From Platynereis dumerilii (Eukaryota; Annelida; Polychaeta; Phyllodocida; Nereididae), in assembly GCA_026936325.1 (NCBI GenBank), contig JAPTHN010000025.1, forward strand, positions 1,890,001 through 1,954,000: a stretch of DNA of 64,000 nucleotides. The letters are read 5' to 3'. The notes below the pieces were generated by a model. The model made no database searches, was not told the DNA's origin, and saw nothing but the letters and a program-made list of their open reading frames with translations. Below, piece after piece: positions 12,326-25,093 of the stretch. Positions within the stretch are counted from its first letter, which is position 1; each line of letters opens with the position of its first letter. Both the position numbers and the translations under genes were made by a program.

Positions 12326-12937
12326 TGTTTAAAGAAGAAAGAGATAGAGCCTAAAAAGCTGACAAAATAAACTTGAGACAAACTGAAACTGTGGTAAATT
12401 TTGCAAATGCTTGTGATAAGTTCGAGGGAGCAGCCAACTTAATATTATATATTCAAGTGTGCTCTGATTGTTTGGTTCTCATGACTTTATTTGACATTGG
12501 TTAATTTTCTGCATACTTGCGAAGTCCAGAACGCATCTTTTGATGGCAGTGAGCCAGTGGTCGAAATAGGGCATGTTATTTGAGGGTCTCTCAGTTGCAA
12601 TGCCGAAGGAAAGAAGCCCTCATAGCCGTGAGTCGGCGGGCCGTCATCGGGCCACCAGAAGCCAAAGAGCTGTACTCATTCAGTATTTGGGGGGGGGGGG
12701 GGTTTCAGGACCCCCTCAGGGTCCTTCTGAAAAATGTATTTAAGGGGGTCCCAAGAGCATTGGGGAGGGGGTCAAAACCCCCTTGACCCCCCCTTATTTC
12801 GAACACTGCAGTCAGTGAGCTAGTAACTGATATTTTAGAAAGACAGATTTAATTGTTTAGATGGACAAATAATTATGTGTTTCTGTTGTAAGCTCCATGG
12901 AAGATGTTGGGGATTGCTTAATAGCAATATATATAGC

Positions 12938-12940
<3 letters not shown>
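12326..12940. other. No recognisable gene; poly-G at about 12690
   Basis: A short stretch with a G-run of about 13 bases near 12690-12702 and repeated GGGGTC/CCCCCT motifs up to 12800. This is again reminiscent of G-rich MITE ends, but no element could be bounded. Confidence 0.4.
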
Positions 12941-13004
<64 letters not shown>

Positions 13005-13135
13005 CTGGAATGGTCAGATAGCTAGATAGATACATAGATAGATAGACAGCTAGCAAGATGGATAGATAGCTAGCAAGATAGATAGACTGACAGACAGATC
13101 AAAAGATAGATAAATAGATAGACATAGATAAATAT
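12941..13135. repeat. (GATA)n microsatellite
   Basis: Uninterrupted GATA units from 12941 to about 13006, then degenerate GATA/GACA/AGCAAGAT variants to about 13135. The opposite strand reads as a YLSI-repeat open frame, which is an artefact of the repeat. Confidence 0.95.
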
Positions 13136-13883
13136 GTGAGCTGTAGTCGGAGGGGGGATGTTTGGGATAGCTATACATTATTATATTATCGGTTTAAGTA
13201 TTTACTGACTGACTAATTAAAACAACTGTGTCATCCAATTCAAGTTTGAACTTCACACCTTTTCCAAACAATAGACCAGCATCAACACCAGGGTTTCTGT
13301 TGGGGTGCTCAAAAAGTGAGTCCTGGGGACTCAGTGAGGTCTGAAAAAGTGGGTCCCCAGCCAAATTTCTGGGTCCTAGTTTTTTTCATATCATGGCCAA
13401 GCGGCCATCACCCAATTACAATTCTTGAATATAAGGGAGGGGGCTAGCCCGGCTGGTAGAGCCTTGGGCTACCAATTGTTGGGACCCAGGTTCGGAAGCT
13501 CTCCACAAAATAGTTTTCGCTTTGCTGAAACAATTCTTCGTCGCATCCCTCAATATTCAGATATATATCGAAGTAGGAACTCCTAGTACAGGGTGAATTT
13601 TCTATAAATCTAAAATGGTAAGTTAAATGTATTTAGGAGTCGTCTGTAGGATATATATATTTCTTTATGCATCTTCAAAAATGCCACAGTCTTGTGAAGC
13701 AATATTGGCAATAATTCAGTTACTTGATTGATTAAAACTGTAGAAGGCACCAAATTATCCATTATTGACCTATTGAATATGAATGACATCACAGTAACAC
13801 AAGCAGTTTGAAGTAATCACTTGCACTTCGCTGACTGTAACTACTGGGTGTCTGCCAGTCCTTGAAAAGCCTTGAAAAAAATG
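13136..13883. other. No recognisable feature
   Basis: No gene or bounded repeat recognised. The stretch ends where LINE-like coding similarity begins. Confidence 0.45.
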
Positions 13884-14311
13884 CATTTACCACAAAAGGC
13901 AAAGTCATGGAATGATTTACCAAGCTATTTGAAAGAATGTGTTAAGCTGGAGGAATTAAAAACATAGGCTGCGCAGCAGCAAACCTTCAGCGAATAACAC
14001 ATTTAGAAGATTACAATTACATCATGAAATTAGTGTGTTTACCAAATTCCGTATATTATAGGTATGCAACAGTGGTCGAGTAGTGGCGTTCTATTATCTG
14101 TTATTTGCCTGCTGCCCTGCGATCTACCTGTGTGCTTGCCAGGGTTTGTAAAAGCAGGGGAAGGCCTTATTATACTAATTTACTTATATTATAGTACGGT
14201 TTTATGCATGCACCAATTTTTTTTCGATCATTCAAAAAGTGTTAAATACAAGTCAAAAAGCACTGCTACATTTTATAGGTGTTACGTGTAGGAAATGGCA
14301 TTGCTGTATAT

Positions 14312-14944
14312 GCAATAGTGGGCACGTTTTGGCTCCTATAAGAAAATAAGTATTTTTAATATTTTTTCTCAATATTACAAAAAGTATAGAATATGTATCA
14401 GTCAGACCATGAAAAGGCACAACTAAACCACATAAGTCATATGTGTACCAAACTTTATCCATGTACATGCAATAGTGACCAAGTCTTGGGCCAGAAACAA
14501 AAAATATATTTTTTCTCTTTTTTTTTCAATATTTCAAATAGCATTTAATATTTTCCACCAGACCTTTCAAAGGGCACAACTAGACCTTATGGGCCATGTG
14601 TGTACCAAACCTTATCCATTTACATGCAATAGTGACCGAGTCTCAGCCCAAAAAACTAAAAAATACATATTTTTCTATTTTCCAAATTTTTGCAAAAAGT
14701 ATAGAATATCCATCAATGAGACCATCAAAAGGCACAACTAGACCATATAGGCCACATCTGTACCAAATTTCATAAGTGCACATGCAATAGTGACTGAGAT
14801 TTGGCCCGGAAACGAACAAAAATAATTTTTATATTTTCTCAATTATTTCAAAAGGTATTGAATATCTATCAATTAGACCATCAAAAGGCACAACTAGACC
14901 ATACAGGCTATATGTGTACCAAATTTCATCCATGTACACTCAAT
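14312..14944. repeat. 157-bp tandem repeat, four units
   Basis: The motif GCAATAGTG recurs at 14312, 14469, 14626, 14784 and (variant) 14940, spacings 157, 157, 158 and 156. Each unit also contains AAAAGGCACAACTAGACC and GTACCAAATTTCATCCATG. Units diverge by roughly 15-25 percent, so the array is not recent. Open frames of 88-105 codons across it are repeat-driven. Confidence 0.9.
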
Positions 14945-14975
14945 AGAGGCCGAGTGCTGGCCCGGAAACGATCTA

Positions 14976-15024
14976 TCCGCCCGCCGCCCGACCGCCCGCC
15001 CGCCCGCCCGCCCGCCCGCCCGGC
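14976..15024. repeat. CCCG-rich simple repeat
   Basis: About 45 bases of CCGCCCG/CCCG units ending in CGGCGGACGGAC, inside the 157-bp-repeat element. GC content is extreme for this AT-rich region. Confidence 0.85.
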
Positions 15025-15386
15025 GGACGGACAACATTTTTACCCTAGTGATTACAATACCTTCTTCGAACTTCGTTCGCTGAAGGTAAAAACTTCTGAA
15101 ACATTATATAAAGAATGAGGCTCGTTTATGATTCTTATAGCTGTTAGATTATCTCTATTGTTTGAAGAAGGCACTGTCATATATAATTATATCAAAATAT
15201 TAGTTTTTTAACTGTTTTTAACTCTTTTTATCTGTGTTATTACTGGTATGTTTTTTATGCTTGTTTATTATTTGGAATTTTATTATTGAACTTAAACTTG
15301 TAAAAGGCCCAGTTGAAAAACAGTTTTGCAGAGATGGTTACCCTTTTAAAATATATTTGAAAAAATAAATAAATAAATAAATAAAA

Positions 15387-18300
15387 TTGCTATGTAATGA
15401 GAAAGTTCACTTTTACAATGGCCTTCAAGAAGGTGTTAATTGAAATATACTAACTCAAGGTGTGAATGGCAAATTGGCTAATTGGTGAAGTCTTGATTGC
15501 TATTCTGAATTGCCTGACATGGTAAAGGGACTGCTGTACTTCTCATTGCATTCTGGGGAAAAATATATAGGCCTATGCAATTTCAACGAATTCTCAGCAA
15601 TGAATTGAGATATCTTCATGAAAAAACGAAATCATAAAGATTAAGACACCAGGATTCCAAAGAGCCTAAAATTCTAATTCTAGCCCTAATAGAAGTGTCC
15701 GAAAACTATCATGAAGATATCGAACCTGTTTCGGCCAATCAGAGGGCAGTAAAACAATAACAACAATATTTCTATTTCCTGTTTTGCCGCGATTTCGTTG
15801 AAACTAAAAACTTAAATTGTAATTAAACAAGACACAAAAGACACACAAAAAAGCAAGACGCCTTAAGTTAGCCAATTCTTCATTAATTTCTTGAAAAAGA
15901 AACTTTGATAAGTGCTTCCTTGACTCTCACAGACGATCCAAAATTTCTGACTACCCCTTATTTAACTGGTTCGCTCACAAATGCGAGTGAACTCGCAAAT
16001 AAGAGAAGCACCTACCCATTAGCTTGGTATCAATATCACTGCCAATGAAGTACAGACGGATGTTCGATGATCAAATATTGGACGTCTGTTCCAGCCAAGA
16101 GTCCACATGTTGCATGCCACAGCATTTGACTAAAGGTATTGAGCATATATCACTCAGACAGTGACACTGTTCCATAAGATGTTCCATCAAAACTTCTTGG
16201 AGAGGAGCTCAACAGTCCACACTCACAATGTGCCTCACATGTTCTGCTTAGTAAATTCAGGGGAGACCTGTTGACTGTTGAGTGGCAATGAGCGCAGACC
16301 TGGTCCGAAGCACAAAACACAATTTGATGCCAAAATTGACTTGCCAGTTCTGCCAAGTAAATCAGCAAAGTTCTGTTACAGACCTAGTCACCTGGCTGAT
16401 TGCTGAGCATTGTGCTGAACACAGATCTGATCAGAACAGAATCTCAAAACACAATTCAATGTCCTACTTGACAAGGAATATCACTTATCTCTCAGATGTC
16501 AACTGCACATCATATTAAATAATCTGTAACAGACAGTACCATGTATGTCCAAAATTCTGCTCAACCAACATAAACTGACCACTTGAACGACCCACAACAA
16601 ATATCATATGGCTGATTGTGAACTGGTCCGAAGAGATGGGTGTTATACCATTAAATTAACAGCCATTCCTGCATGTTTTTGTTGATGGCACATATTCAGA
16701 AAGGTCACATCACGGTGTTGATGAAGAACCTGTGCAAATATCAAAATCGAAAGCATGCAAATCATGTACTTTCCACCATCTTGTAAAACCGATGAGGCTA
16801 AGCAACGCCGAGTTTGCACACTTAAAATCCCTTTGGGAATATTGAGAATTTTTTTTTTTCTTGGCAGCGGTACCGCGTAAATGGGCAGGAGCTCACCGGC
16901 TCGTTATTTAAAGAGTGCAACTTATAAGACTCTGCTACATTGGATAGTGCTCATGATGCTTGAAAATGTCCCCTTGTATGCCAAGATGACATGATGTAAT
17001 AGAGCCCAGGAGTAGGAGGACCAACCGACAGGGAAACACTCGTGATGCAAGAGCAAAGTTAGCCAAGAAGTGAACTTATGAAGGCATCTCGTTTAAATCT
17101 GGCAGTGTCATAGCCGAGGCCGGGACATCCAAGACCAAAACCGAGGCATGAGCCTCCGAGACTGAGGCCATCAAATGTGGCCGTGAGGTCGAGGTCGGTC
17201 CCGAGGCCTCCAACACTTGCCCAAAGACACCAAAAACCGAGGCAAGGCCAAGGATTTGGCATCCAAGACCGAGCCAAGGCCGAGGCAATCAAAATATGGG
17301 TATGAGGGTTCCCGGGTCAGGGTTTCAAATTGAACAAGCTCAAATTAATGCTTTTAACCCTAGAGGGGGCTTTTAATCACTTCCTGACTTTGCTGACATA
17401 GTATGCTAAGCTATAATATAGCGGTGCATTGAAGTTAGAGCTCCTGACATGAAATATGTTGAGACAGAGCTGCATCGTACAGAGTATGGAGTAGATAAAT
17501 ATTTTATGGAACTTTGTGACCTTGTCGCTCAGTTCCAGTAGACGGAGTTTTGTCATAAAAGAAAAGTGCCTTTGGCAGAACAATTATACAATGTTCTGCA
17601 ATTGAGCAGGTTGCCGCTTCTATAGATGTTAATGGTCTACTGCCTATATTTCCACAGTATTATGTCACAATGGACAGTTACTCAGACTAACAGAGTAAAT
17701 ACAGTATATAAACACAGCCATAAAATGTCAACCATAAAGCACCAACTGTATGCTTTCTAGACTTTAGCAAAGATCTGTCGATGAAGTGATCATGTTGGGT
17801 AACTTTGTCAAAAGCTTTTTCTTGGTTGAACAAAAATGTTAAAAGAGGAAAGACTCAGACAGACTGAAGGAGAACTGTCAAAACATTTTTGCTTTATCAT
17901 AAGCAAATATATAGTGTGACATATGTTGATATTCATATTTTTTTACTTAACCAAAAATCAATTGTGAAGTGGTTGTAAATCATGAATGTCATGAACTGTC
18001 CAAGATTATATATCAAAATAATAACAATGGGTAGAAACCTTTAAAGAGATATCCTATTATCCTTGTAGATATTAGGCTAAGATAATGATTGACAATTTAT
18101 GATCTTGGACTTTTGAGTTGGCACATTGTGGACTAAATGGCATCATGATTATCATATAATTTGTGAAATTCAATAACTTGACCTGAATAGTCTGCCATAC
18201 CCAGACAATGCAGACATTCAGACTGCAGTGATCAACCTCAAGCCAAATCCATGAACATTTCTATGGATATTTTAAAAGTATGCTTGGTAATCATGATTAT

Positions 18301-18895
18301 GCACTGGTCCAGAAGTTGCTAATGGTGACTGTGGATTCCCCAAACCTGGGAGATTTCACCCAGTGACCATGGTGACTAGGTGACAGTATATCAAAACTCC
18401 ATAGAGCCTAAAAGCAGTCGGGGAGTTTACCATGCGCTGAGGAGTCAGGACTCCAATGTCCTCAGACCTAGAGGACTCCCTTCCTAGCACTGCCTTTTGT
18501 CTCTACTACCCAATAACCCTATCAAGGGTCCCAGCCTGACCAGGACTGTGTGTCAGTGCTCCGTTTCATATTTGATATGCAATCAAAAAGTAATTGTAGC
18601 TCTTATTACTACTACCGCTAACTTGACTTGGAGATGTGTCAGGATCAAACTATCTCTGTAAATTTGGGCAGGTTTCTCTGTTACATATAACACAGAAAAT
18701 TACCCCTTAGTTCCAGAGAAGGGTACTGTCATCAGGTGCTGATCACTTAGGGGTATTCTGCCAAGTGAAGTAGAATCATTTTAGTTGATGACATGCCTTT
18801 TTCTGACACCTTTAGGTGAAACTGAGGCAAAAATTTTGTTCCATACATGGCGCAGTCCCCCAGTGCCTTCATAGACTCACATTTACCTGCTTTTT
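15387..18895. other. No gene; GAGGCC-rich degenerate repeat at 17095-17290
   Basis: No domain-bearing frame. Between about 17095 and 17290 the strand is a degenerate array of CCGAGGC/AAGACC units; two overlapping minus-strand frames of 70-77 codons there come from the repeat. The rest of the stretch shows nothing I can support. Confidence 0.45.
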
Positions 18896-19566
18896 GCCCC
18901 GGTAGCTTGTGTAACAAGCCTACGGGGCTCTGCAGTCCAATCTGACCTGACCTGTCAAAAATTTAGTGGCTGCGGACTCCTCGTTCTACACGAAAAACGT
19001 AATTTCTCTTCAACGTGGGCCACTCAAACTTTGCATAAGCGTTTATTACCGTATAAGCAGCTGCATGTGCCATTATCAGCCATCTACGCATTTCCTATAT
19101 ATCCGATTTGATGTTGCCATCAACCATAAATATTTGACATGACTCCTTCGTCAGCCATGCTTGGCTACTTGTGTACTTTTCTCCCGTAAACGATGACGTC
19201 ATCGCTTATTGCGTAGCAGTGCTGGCTTTGTGTGGCAGCAAACCTTCAGCAATGTGCACTTACTGCAATAAAAGGCCACTGATACACAATAAAGACACAC
19301 CAGAGAGGCAACGTGTTATAATTGTAAGGGTGTAGGCTTATACATGTAAATATACCGCTTTTCATCAAATTTCTTGTAGGATTTTTTAAGTCACTTCATT
19401 CTGACACCTTGCAAAGAAATTCAATGGAAATAGAAGTCGTGATTTACTTGTTGTTTTCTTTCTTGTTCTTCTTCTGTCTGGTCAAGGCAAGAAAAATCCT
19501 CGCTATTTTTATTGAAGCCCTTTTGCTTTATTGCCGCTTTCTACTGCACACCACAGCTACCGGGGC
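18896..19566. mobile_element. Putative TIR element (GCCCCGGTAGCT ends)
   Basis: GCCCCGGTAGCTTGTG at 18896 and its near-perfect inverted complement CACAGCTACCGGGGC ending at 19566 bound 671 bp. The left end is also a local hairpin: GCCCCGGTAGCTTGT, three bases, then ACAAGCCTACGGGGC. No clear target duplication and no transposase frame. Two chance inverted repeats of about 12 bp cannot be fully excluded. Confidence 0.45.
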
Positions 19567-22415
19567 TCACGTGCTTGCACGGTATTTTTAACAATTTTAA
19601 TTATTCTAAAAATACCACAAAATATCAGGTTAGTCTCAGTCACAGCACCATCGATCATTGGTACCGGTTCATTGTAGCCTGAGGTCTTCAACAGGCAGAA
19701 TTGTTAGTTAGATTCTGACTTTTCCAAGCACAAACATTAAAGTATCAGTGGAAGGGTAAAGGTCTAAAACATGTCACACAAACTCATGCCACTGAACTAA
19801 TCTTATTTTATCAGTACTGCAGCAGCACATAGGTTGCCATTAAGTGAAGTCATATATCATGTATTTGCAGTATTTTGTACTTGAGCAAAAGAGAAGTTGA
19901 CAGCTCTGAATGACAAATGAGTTATCAACATCCAAATGCTTGTGTTTGTGTGACTGCCTTTGATGAATTACCCCTCAAAGAGTCCCTAAACCAACATTAC
20001 CACATTTGCTTAATGAAATGCTCCATATACTGGCATGTTAGGCACTGTAGGGATCATATCAGGGAGAGACGCGTATAATTTGTCTTCGGACAGGATATCC
20101 AGTAGGGGTCTACAACTGTCCAATGAAATACCGACCGCACCAGTACAGTCTGGCCGGTTCCCGAACCGGTTTTCAAAGCAGCACTTTCGGTTCGGTTCAA
20201 TTATGCCATATCCAGCTAAAACAAGCCATTTATTGCCGAGATTTGAGAGAAAATGTCCACAAAATCATGAACTGAACTTGAGAAAGTCGTCATGTTGACG
20301 TCTGCTCTAGTGCGAGGTCAACTTTCCAGGCCAAAAATTCAGTTTTCGGCAAGCGGATTTCTCTAAAATGCGGATCGGCCCTAATTTTCGGATCAAGGGT
20401 ACGAATTGTGTATCGATCAAATGTATCGATGATACATACCGTATCCACTTCGCGTAACAATATAGACCCCTAAATTATCCAGCTTCTATGGAAATCAACA
20501 ACAATCTGGATTTTGAGCATTGACTATCATCCGTCTGCTGATGATGGTGTAACAACTACAAGAGCTGCAGTCTGAGCCTGGTCCCATGTACCAAAGGCAG
20601 GAGCCTTATCCATTACACCAAAGAGTCAGTCATTGATTTGAGGGTCAATTTCACTGCATTTATCGCAATAACATGAAATATCGATCCCAGTTATTTTGGT
20701 CAATATATTTTGATTTCCGGAAATTTCTTCTCATTTATACTGGTAAATGATGGTAAGCTCCAACACTTTGACATCATGATAAATCTGTCCCTTGATGGCA
20801 CGATGTTCAGCATTTCATTGAAAATATGTGGTGCAGTAGAAATTGCGGTTATCATCGCAACCCTTATGAGAATCGAAGTAGGCCTGGGACAAGAATAATG
20901 TACAATATGAGCCAGATCTTATAATCTCTTAGTTTATTGAGTTACTTTCGACGGTATCTTAAATTGTAAACGCTAACAGAACTTGATCATAAAAGTCACA
21001 AATATAATAGGCCAAGTAGGCTACATGTAAAACAACTCAGTGAGCTCAGTTAAGGTCAATCACCATAGTTAACCACTGATATTGTCTGACATACATGTAT
21101 GACACTTCAATATTAGTATAAAGGTAGCAATACATTACATAATGATGCAAAAAGATACCCACTAACTATTTTAACCAAACAAATACGGTACCCATACACA
21201 AATTGTGACAATTGACATGAGCTCCCCTCATGCTTTCTACAGATATGTAATTCAAATATTAGTATTTGTGAGGCATAAACAAGAAGTCAGCTAATTTGCT
21301 TCATAATGATACTTGACGTGTCTGTCTCACTCACTAGATGTTGGCTTATTGCTATCTTGCATGTTTCTGAGATATTACTTCGCACTTAGAAATATATTTT
21401 TGACATGCATATTTTCCAGATTCTTTATTTAACAATGTTGAAGTTGGCAAAATTTTGGACAACTCACCAGAGATCCGCTCAAAGACGGTTCGTAGTTGTA
21501 CTACTAGTGTATTTTTTACCAGCAGATTGACACTGATTAATTCTTTAGAACATTTAGCAAAAACTCAAAAAGAGAACCATGCTCACTCCAGTTACCTTAC
21601 TTTTGATTAAATCTTCAACTTTATAGAACTCCTTAAAATCCCTTTGACAAGATATTTATTTTTTCTTCTGACATTTCCAAATCAGTAATCCCTTGATATT
21701 AATGATATATCTTCAAGCAATAATGACTTTTTCTCACATACCTTGATTTTTTTAAATATATTTTTTCAGGTGTTTGCTTTAACCCTTTGCTCAGAGTTAC
21801 CCTCTGCAGCTTAGCATGCTTAGCACTTAGTCAGAGACATAGTAAACACTTCAAGTTCAAACTTTTAAAAACATTTAACCTTTACCCAGTGTTGACTGTT
21901 TTGACAACATTTTTTTGGCAGTGCCTTTTAAATTTTTTTTTTATCAACATTTTCTTCAAATTGAATTTGAGTAGAATAACTTAGCCATTTATAAGCCAAG
22001 AAAAGAAAACCCCTTAAAGACCACATTCTCCCAGCAAATATAATAATAAGGAAGCTAGCAATTCAACAACGAAGCGTGCCAAGTTGCAACCGGACAACAG
22101 AAATTCAAAGAAGACAAGAATTGACATGAAAAGCAGAAAAGAAATCAACAAACACTTCCGTTCCAGAGGGAGAATATAAACATGACCTATTTGTTGACTA
22201 TAACTGGGCACTGACTCCGTTGAGTGACTTTCATGTTCATTTGATGAGAGTTCAATGTATAAAAGAAGGTACTGCAAGGTAGGAAAGCAAACAATCATTA
22301 AAATCAAGGATTGATACAGCTCAGGCAGAATATATTGGTCAACAAAATGACTCCTTTCGCAGAAACATGTATCATGATTGTAACCAGCCAATAACTGAGG
22401 CCTGAGTGACTTTAA
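19567..22415. other. No recognisable gene
   Basis: No frame with a recognisable domain. A minus-strand frame at 22014-22391 (125 codons) is hydrophobic but matches nothing I know. The sequence near 20140-20350 contains CCGGTTCCCGAACCGG-type motifs but no bounded element. Confidence 0.4.
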
Positions 22416-23260
22416 GGTGGCTCGCTACTCATGTGATTGCGTCATGTGAGCACATTTCCGCGCAGCGAGGCAGGCCCTATCTGTCGTAACGTCACCATTG
22501 CAGCTGATCTCTGCTGACAGTGGTTCAGCATCTTTTTTCAATTTTGAAAATTCCCTTCCTCGCTCGTTTGGTTTGCCATTTGCGCCACTTCTAGTAGGGT
22601 TAGGGACTTCTTGTTTGGGGCATTAGATGTGCTATAAAAACTACTATAACCAGCCGGACTTTCAGCTCTCTACTCCAAGTAGAAAATTTCTGCAGGCGAT
22701 TTTCGGCAAGCATGTCGAATTTCTCAAAAATGACTTTGTGTCATAAATAAATTTTTATATCAATTTCCAGGCCCGTTGGGCCGTATGTCCATATCATTAT
22801 ATTGTTCCTTACTTCATATGGAAGCAAATGACAAAGAAATAAAAAATCCTATCTCGTCATTTTCTTTTAGCGCTATGGTTCATAAAAAAAATAAAATTTT
22901 CAAAATCATAACTTTTGATCTGAACCCCCAGAAAAGTTCTTTAAACTAAATATATCTTTCTGGAATTTTAATCAGCTTTTCCATAGAACTGTCCTCTTTA
23001 ATTCCATGCTTCATTTAATAACATAGGATGAATGGCCACTGAATGGCAGGGAAAACTTCACAGTAAAAAAATTAAGAAAAAAATTGACTTTTTCAGGTTT
23101 GCGTGGACAGACTTTCTTTTACATAACCTCAAATATTTTGAAAGAAAGGCTGGTAGCAACCACTTTGGTTTGTATATCCTTGCTATAAACTATATTTTGG
23201 ATCATTTTAAACTATTTTTAAGAAATCCTATCTTGGAAAGTTCACGAGTATCGAGCCACC
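22416..23260. mobile_element. Kolobok-like (TTAA) non-autonomous transposon
   Basis: 845 bp flanked by TTAA at 22412-22415 and 23261-23264. Termini are GGTGGCTCGCTACTCATGTGA and inverted GGTGGCTCGATACTCGTGAA. TTAA target duplications with GG-starting TIRs fit Kolobok; piggyBac also uses TTAA but usually has CC-starting ends. No transposase frame is present. Confidence 0.75.
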
Positions 23261-23300
23261 TTAAGGTCAGTGAACCACGGACTATACCGTTTGGACAAGA

Positions 23301-23393
23301 TGGATGGATAATAAGGGCTTTACGTTCTGTATTTATGTGTACTTTGGAATGACAGGAGGATGCAGCAATGAGGCATAGGATGATTGAAACAAG
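23301..23393 (-). mobile_element. tRNA-SINE fragment (tail half)
   Basis: Read on the minus strand, it matches the body and (ATCC)n tail of the SINE family seen at 34037-34243: TTTCAATCATCC, CCTCATTGC, CCTCCTG, ATAAATACAG and ACGTAAAGCCC are shared. The tRNA-like head is missing. Confidence 0.6.
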
Positions 23394-23675
23394 AGCGCTC
23401 AATTTAATGCCTGGGTAGGTGGGTGTACAACTGATCATTCCCAAATGTGTAGGCAGATAGATGAAGATCATACACCAGACATAAGACAACATCTTGAGGA
23501 CAAAATATGAACGGCCAATAACGCATTGCTCAACGGCTTCTGTCTGGTCTGTAACAACTTGGGCCCATAAGCCTCGAAATTTCTTTAACAGAATCAAAAG
23601 CTTTAGAAGATCATTGAAAACTTCAAAAACACAAAGAAGAGATCCTCACAAAAATGCTTTATCAATTAATTTCTC

Positions 23676-24366
23676 AAATAAATTGATAGATAGATATTTT
23701 ATTTTCACCAAATCTTGTACACACAACAACTGATATATAAGACATTAACATTATTTGAACAATATGCTTTGGTGAGGGGATACACAAGAGTTATCAGAAC
23801 TATATTTAATTGTGCATCCCACAATAAAGATTACTTATGTAAAATTTAACCATATAATATATATGACATAAAATGGAGGGATATAAGAAAAGAAAAAACT
23901 TGCTGCCAGTACCTTAATACATTTGGATTTTTTGTTTTGCAAATAACTTACTAAATGACTTAACATTTTCTTTAATTTTCAATGAATGATGCAGGTTCAA
24001 CCAGAGACCAGGTGCCTTCCCTAGGAAACTAGTGTTATATGAGTGGGCAGTGTGACGAATCGCTCTCAGATTATTCCTATTTCTTGTGAGATAATCGTGA
24101 TTGCCTAATTCAAATAAATTTACTATTCGCCCTGATATCAGTCCGTTCATGTATCTGAAGGATACTTTAACTAGGGAGAGTTCAATAAGGTCACTAACTT
24201 TTAAAATATTGCCACGCTTGTAGAATTCATTTAATCTTACTCTTTTTCTTATATTAAATATATGCCTTACAGACTTATTCTGTTGAACTTGGATCTTTTT
24301 AATATCCTTATTTTTTAACATCGGTCCCCAAACACTAAGAGCATAATTCAAATGACTACTCACATT
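23676..24366 (-). mobile_element. 5'-truncated LINE tail (RT C-terminus, 3' UTR, TATC tail)
   Basis: A minus-strand frame of about 150 codons (24363-23914) carries the C-terminal part of a Jockey/CR1-group reverse transcriptase: LNYALSVWGPMLKNKDIKKI near the start and FLGKAPGLWLNL later, the usual 'WG...' and 'LWN' motifs. Polymerase and endonuclease domains are absent. The 3' UTR runs to about 23690, where minus-strand AATAAAATATCTATCTATC forms a TATC-type tail. An (AT)n run lies just beyond the truncated 5' side (about 24388-24407). Confidence 0.7.
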
Positions 24367-24475
24367 GCTAAATTGAATGCATACGCGTATATATATATAT
24401 ATATATATTCTCCACTCGGATTGTGTCAGCCAATCACAAGTGAGAATTCTTGAATAATATCCTTGCTGTATTATG

Positions 24476-24546
24476 CAGAGAAAAAGTTATATTGGACAGT
24501 GAAAAGTTATATTGGGCAGTGAGAAGTTATATTGGGCAGTGAGGAG
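24476..24546. repeat. 21-bp tandem repeat, three units
   Basis: AAGTTATATTGG(A/G)CAGTGA-type units are repeated three times. The ATATTGGAC words also occur in the palindrome at 25094-25233, so both may belong to one decayed element. Confidence 0.75.
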
Positions 24547-25093
24547 TTTTATTGCCATATCATAGGGCAGTGAGGGAGGACCTGAGAGGGAACACCTTCT
24601 GCTGTGCCCTGCTGCAGCATCGGCAAGACGAAAAGTTGTGTTTTTTACTTTTAGTAAAAAATTAATTGCACGTCAATGGGAAGACACAGAAAAACACAAA
24701 TGATGTCAAAAGTTGCGTATTGATCAGGACAGCAACATTAAGTAAATGTAACATTGCTTACATAGGTTATGGGACCATGGTATGACATTGAGTGACAAAA
24801 AATGCACTTTTTCACCCATTTTTTGCGTAGATGCCTATGTTTAGAGAAAAACATTGTGCTATGAAATTGAAATAAAAAACACCGAATATATAGAAGCTTC
24901 TTGGCTATAGAATACAGATTCAGAATATGTAACTTTTACTTTTTTGTGACTACCCATTGCTGAAATATGACGAGATACATTTTGAAGAGAATTTTGCAGT
25001 TTCACCAAAAGAAACACAAACTGGCTTTCTAGCACAGTCAAAGTGATTAAACCTATGGCTTTAAAAGTGGGTTCATTTATGGAGAATATAACA

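Larger units (their letters stand above)
13968..15087. mobile_element. Non-autonomous element with internal 157-bp tandem repeats, inserted in a LINE
   Basis: The left part contains AACCTTCAGCGAATAAC and the right end TTCGTTCGCTGAAGG, so ACCTTCAGCGAA is inverted at the two ends. It interrupts a LINE tail and is flanked by imperfect direct repeats TAAAAACAT (left) and TAAAAACTT (right). A four-unit 157-bp array and a CCCG-rich tract lie inside. A solitary related end (GGCAGCAAACCTTCAGC) is at about 19225. No transposase frame is seen and the superfamily is not assigned. Confidence 0.6.
13884..15386 (+). mobile_element. Truncated LINE 3' end, split by another element
   Basis: In one frame from about 13890 the plus strand reads PQKAKSWNDLPSYLKECVKL, the typical C-terminus of CR1/Jockey-group reverse transcriptases (LWNxLPxxLK...). 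It breaks off at 13967. After a 1.1-kb insertion, sequence resumes at about 15088 with an in-frame stop, an AT-rich 3' UTR of about 230 bp and a tail of AAAT units at 15360-15385. Everything upstream of the last 30 or so RT codons is missing, as expected of 5'-truncated LINE copies. The clade is inferred only. Confidence 0.6.

Noticed and set aside
12835-13056. Minus-strand ORF of repeated YLSI residues
   Set aside because: It is only the translation of the GATA microsatellite.
14475-15118. Plus-strand ORFs of 88 and 105 codons
   Set aside because: They follow the 157-bp tandem repeat and the CCCG tract; no independent evidence of coding.
17059-17292. Two overlapping minus-strand ORFs over GAGGCC-rich DNA
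   Set aside because: Both frames are open because of the repeat; residues follow the repeat and no domain appears.
22014-23597. Two hydrophobic minus-strand ORFs (22014-22391 and 23202-23597) as exons of a membrane protein
   Set aside because: They are separated by a Kolobok-like insertion, and the second runs into a SINE fragment and the transposon end. I recognise no family and no convincing splice sites.
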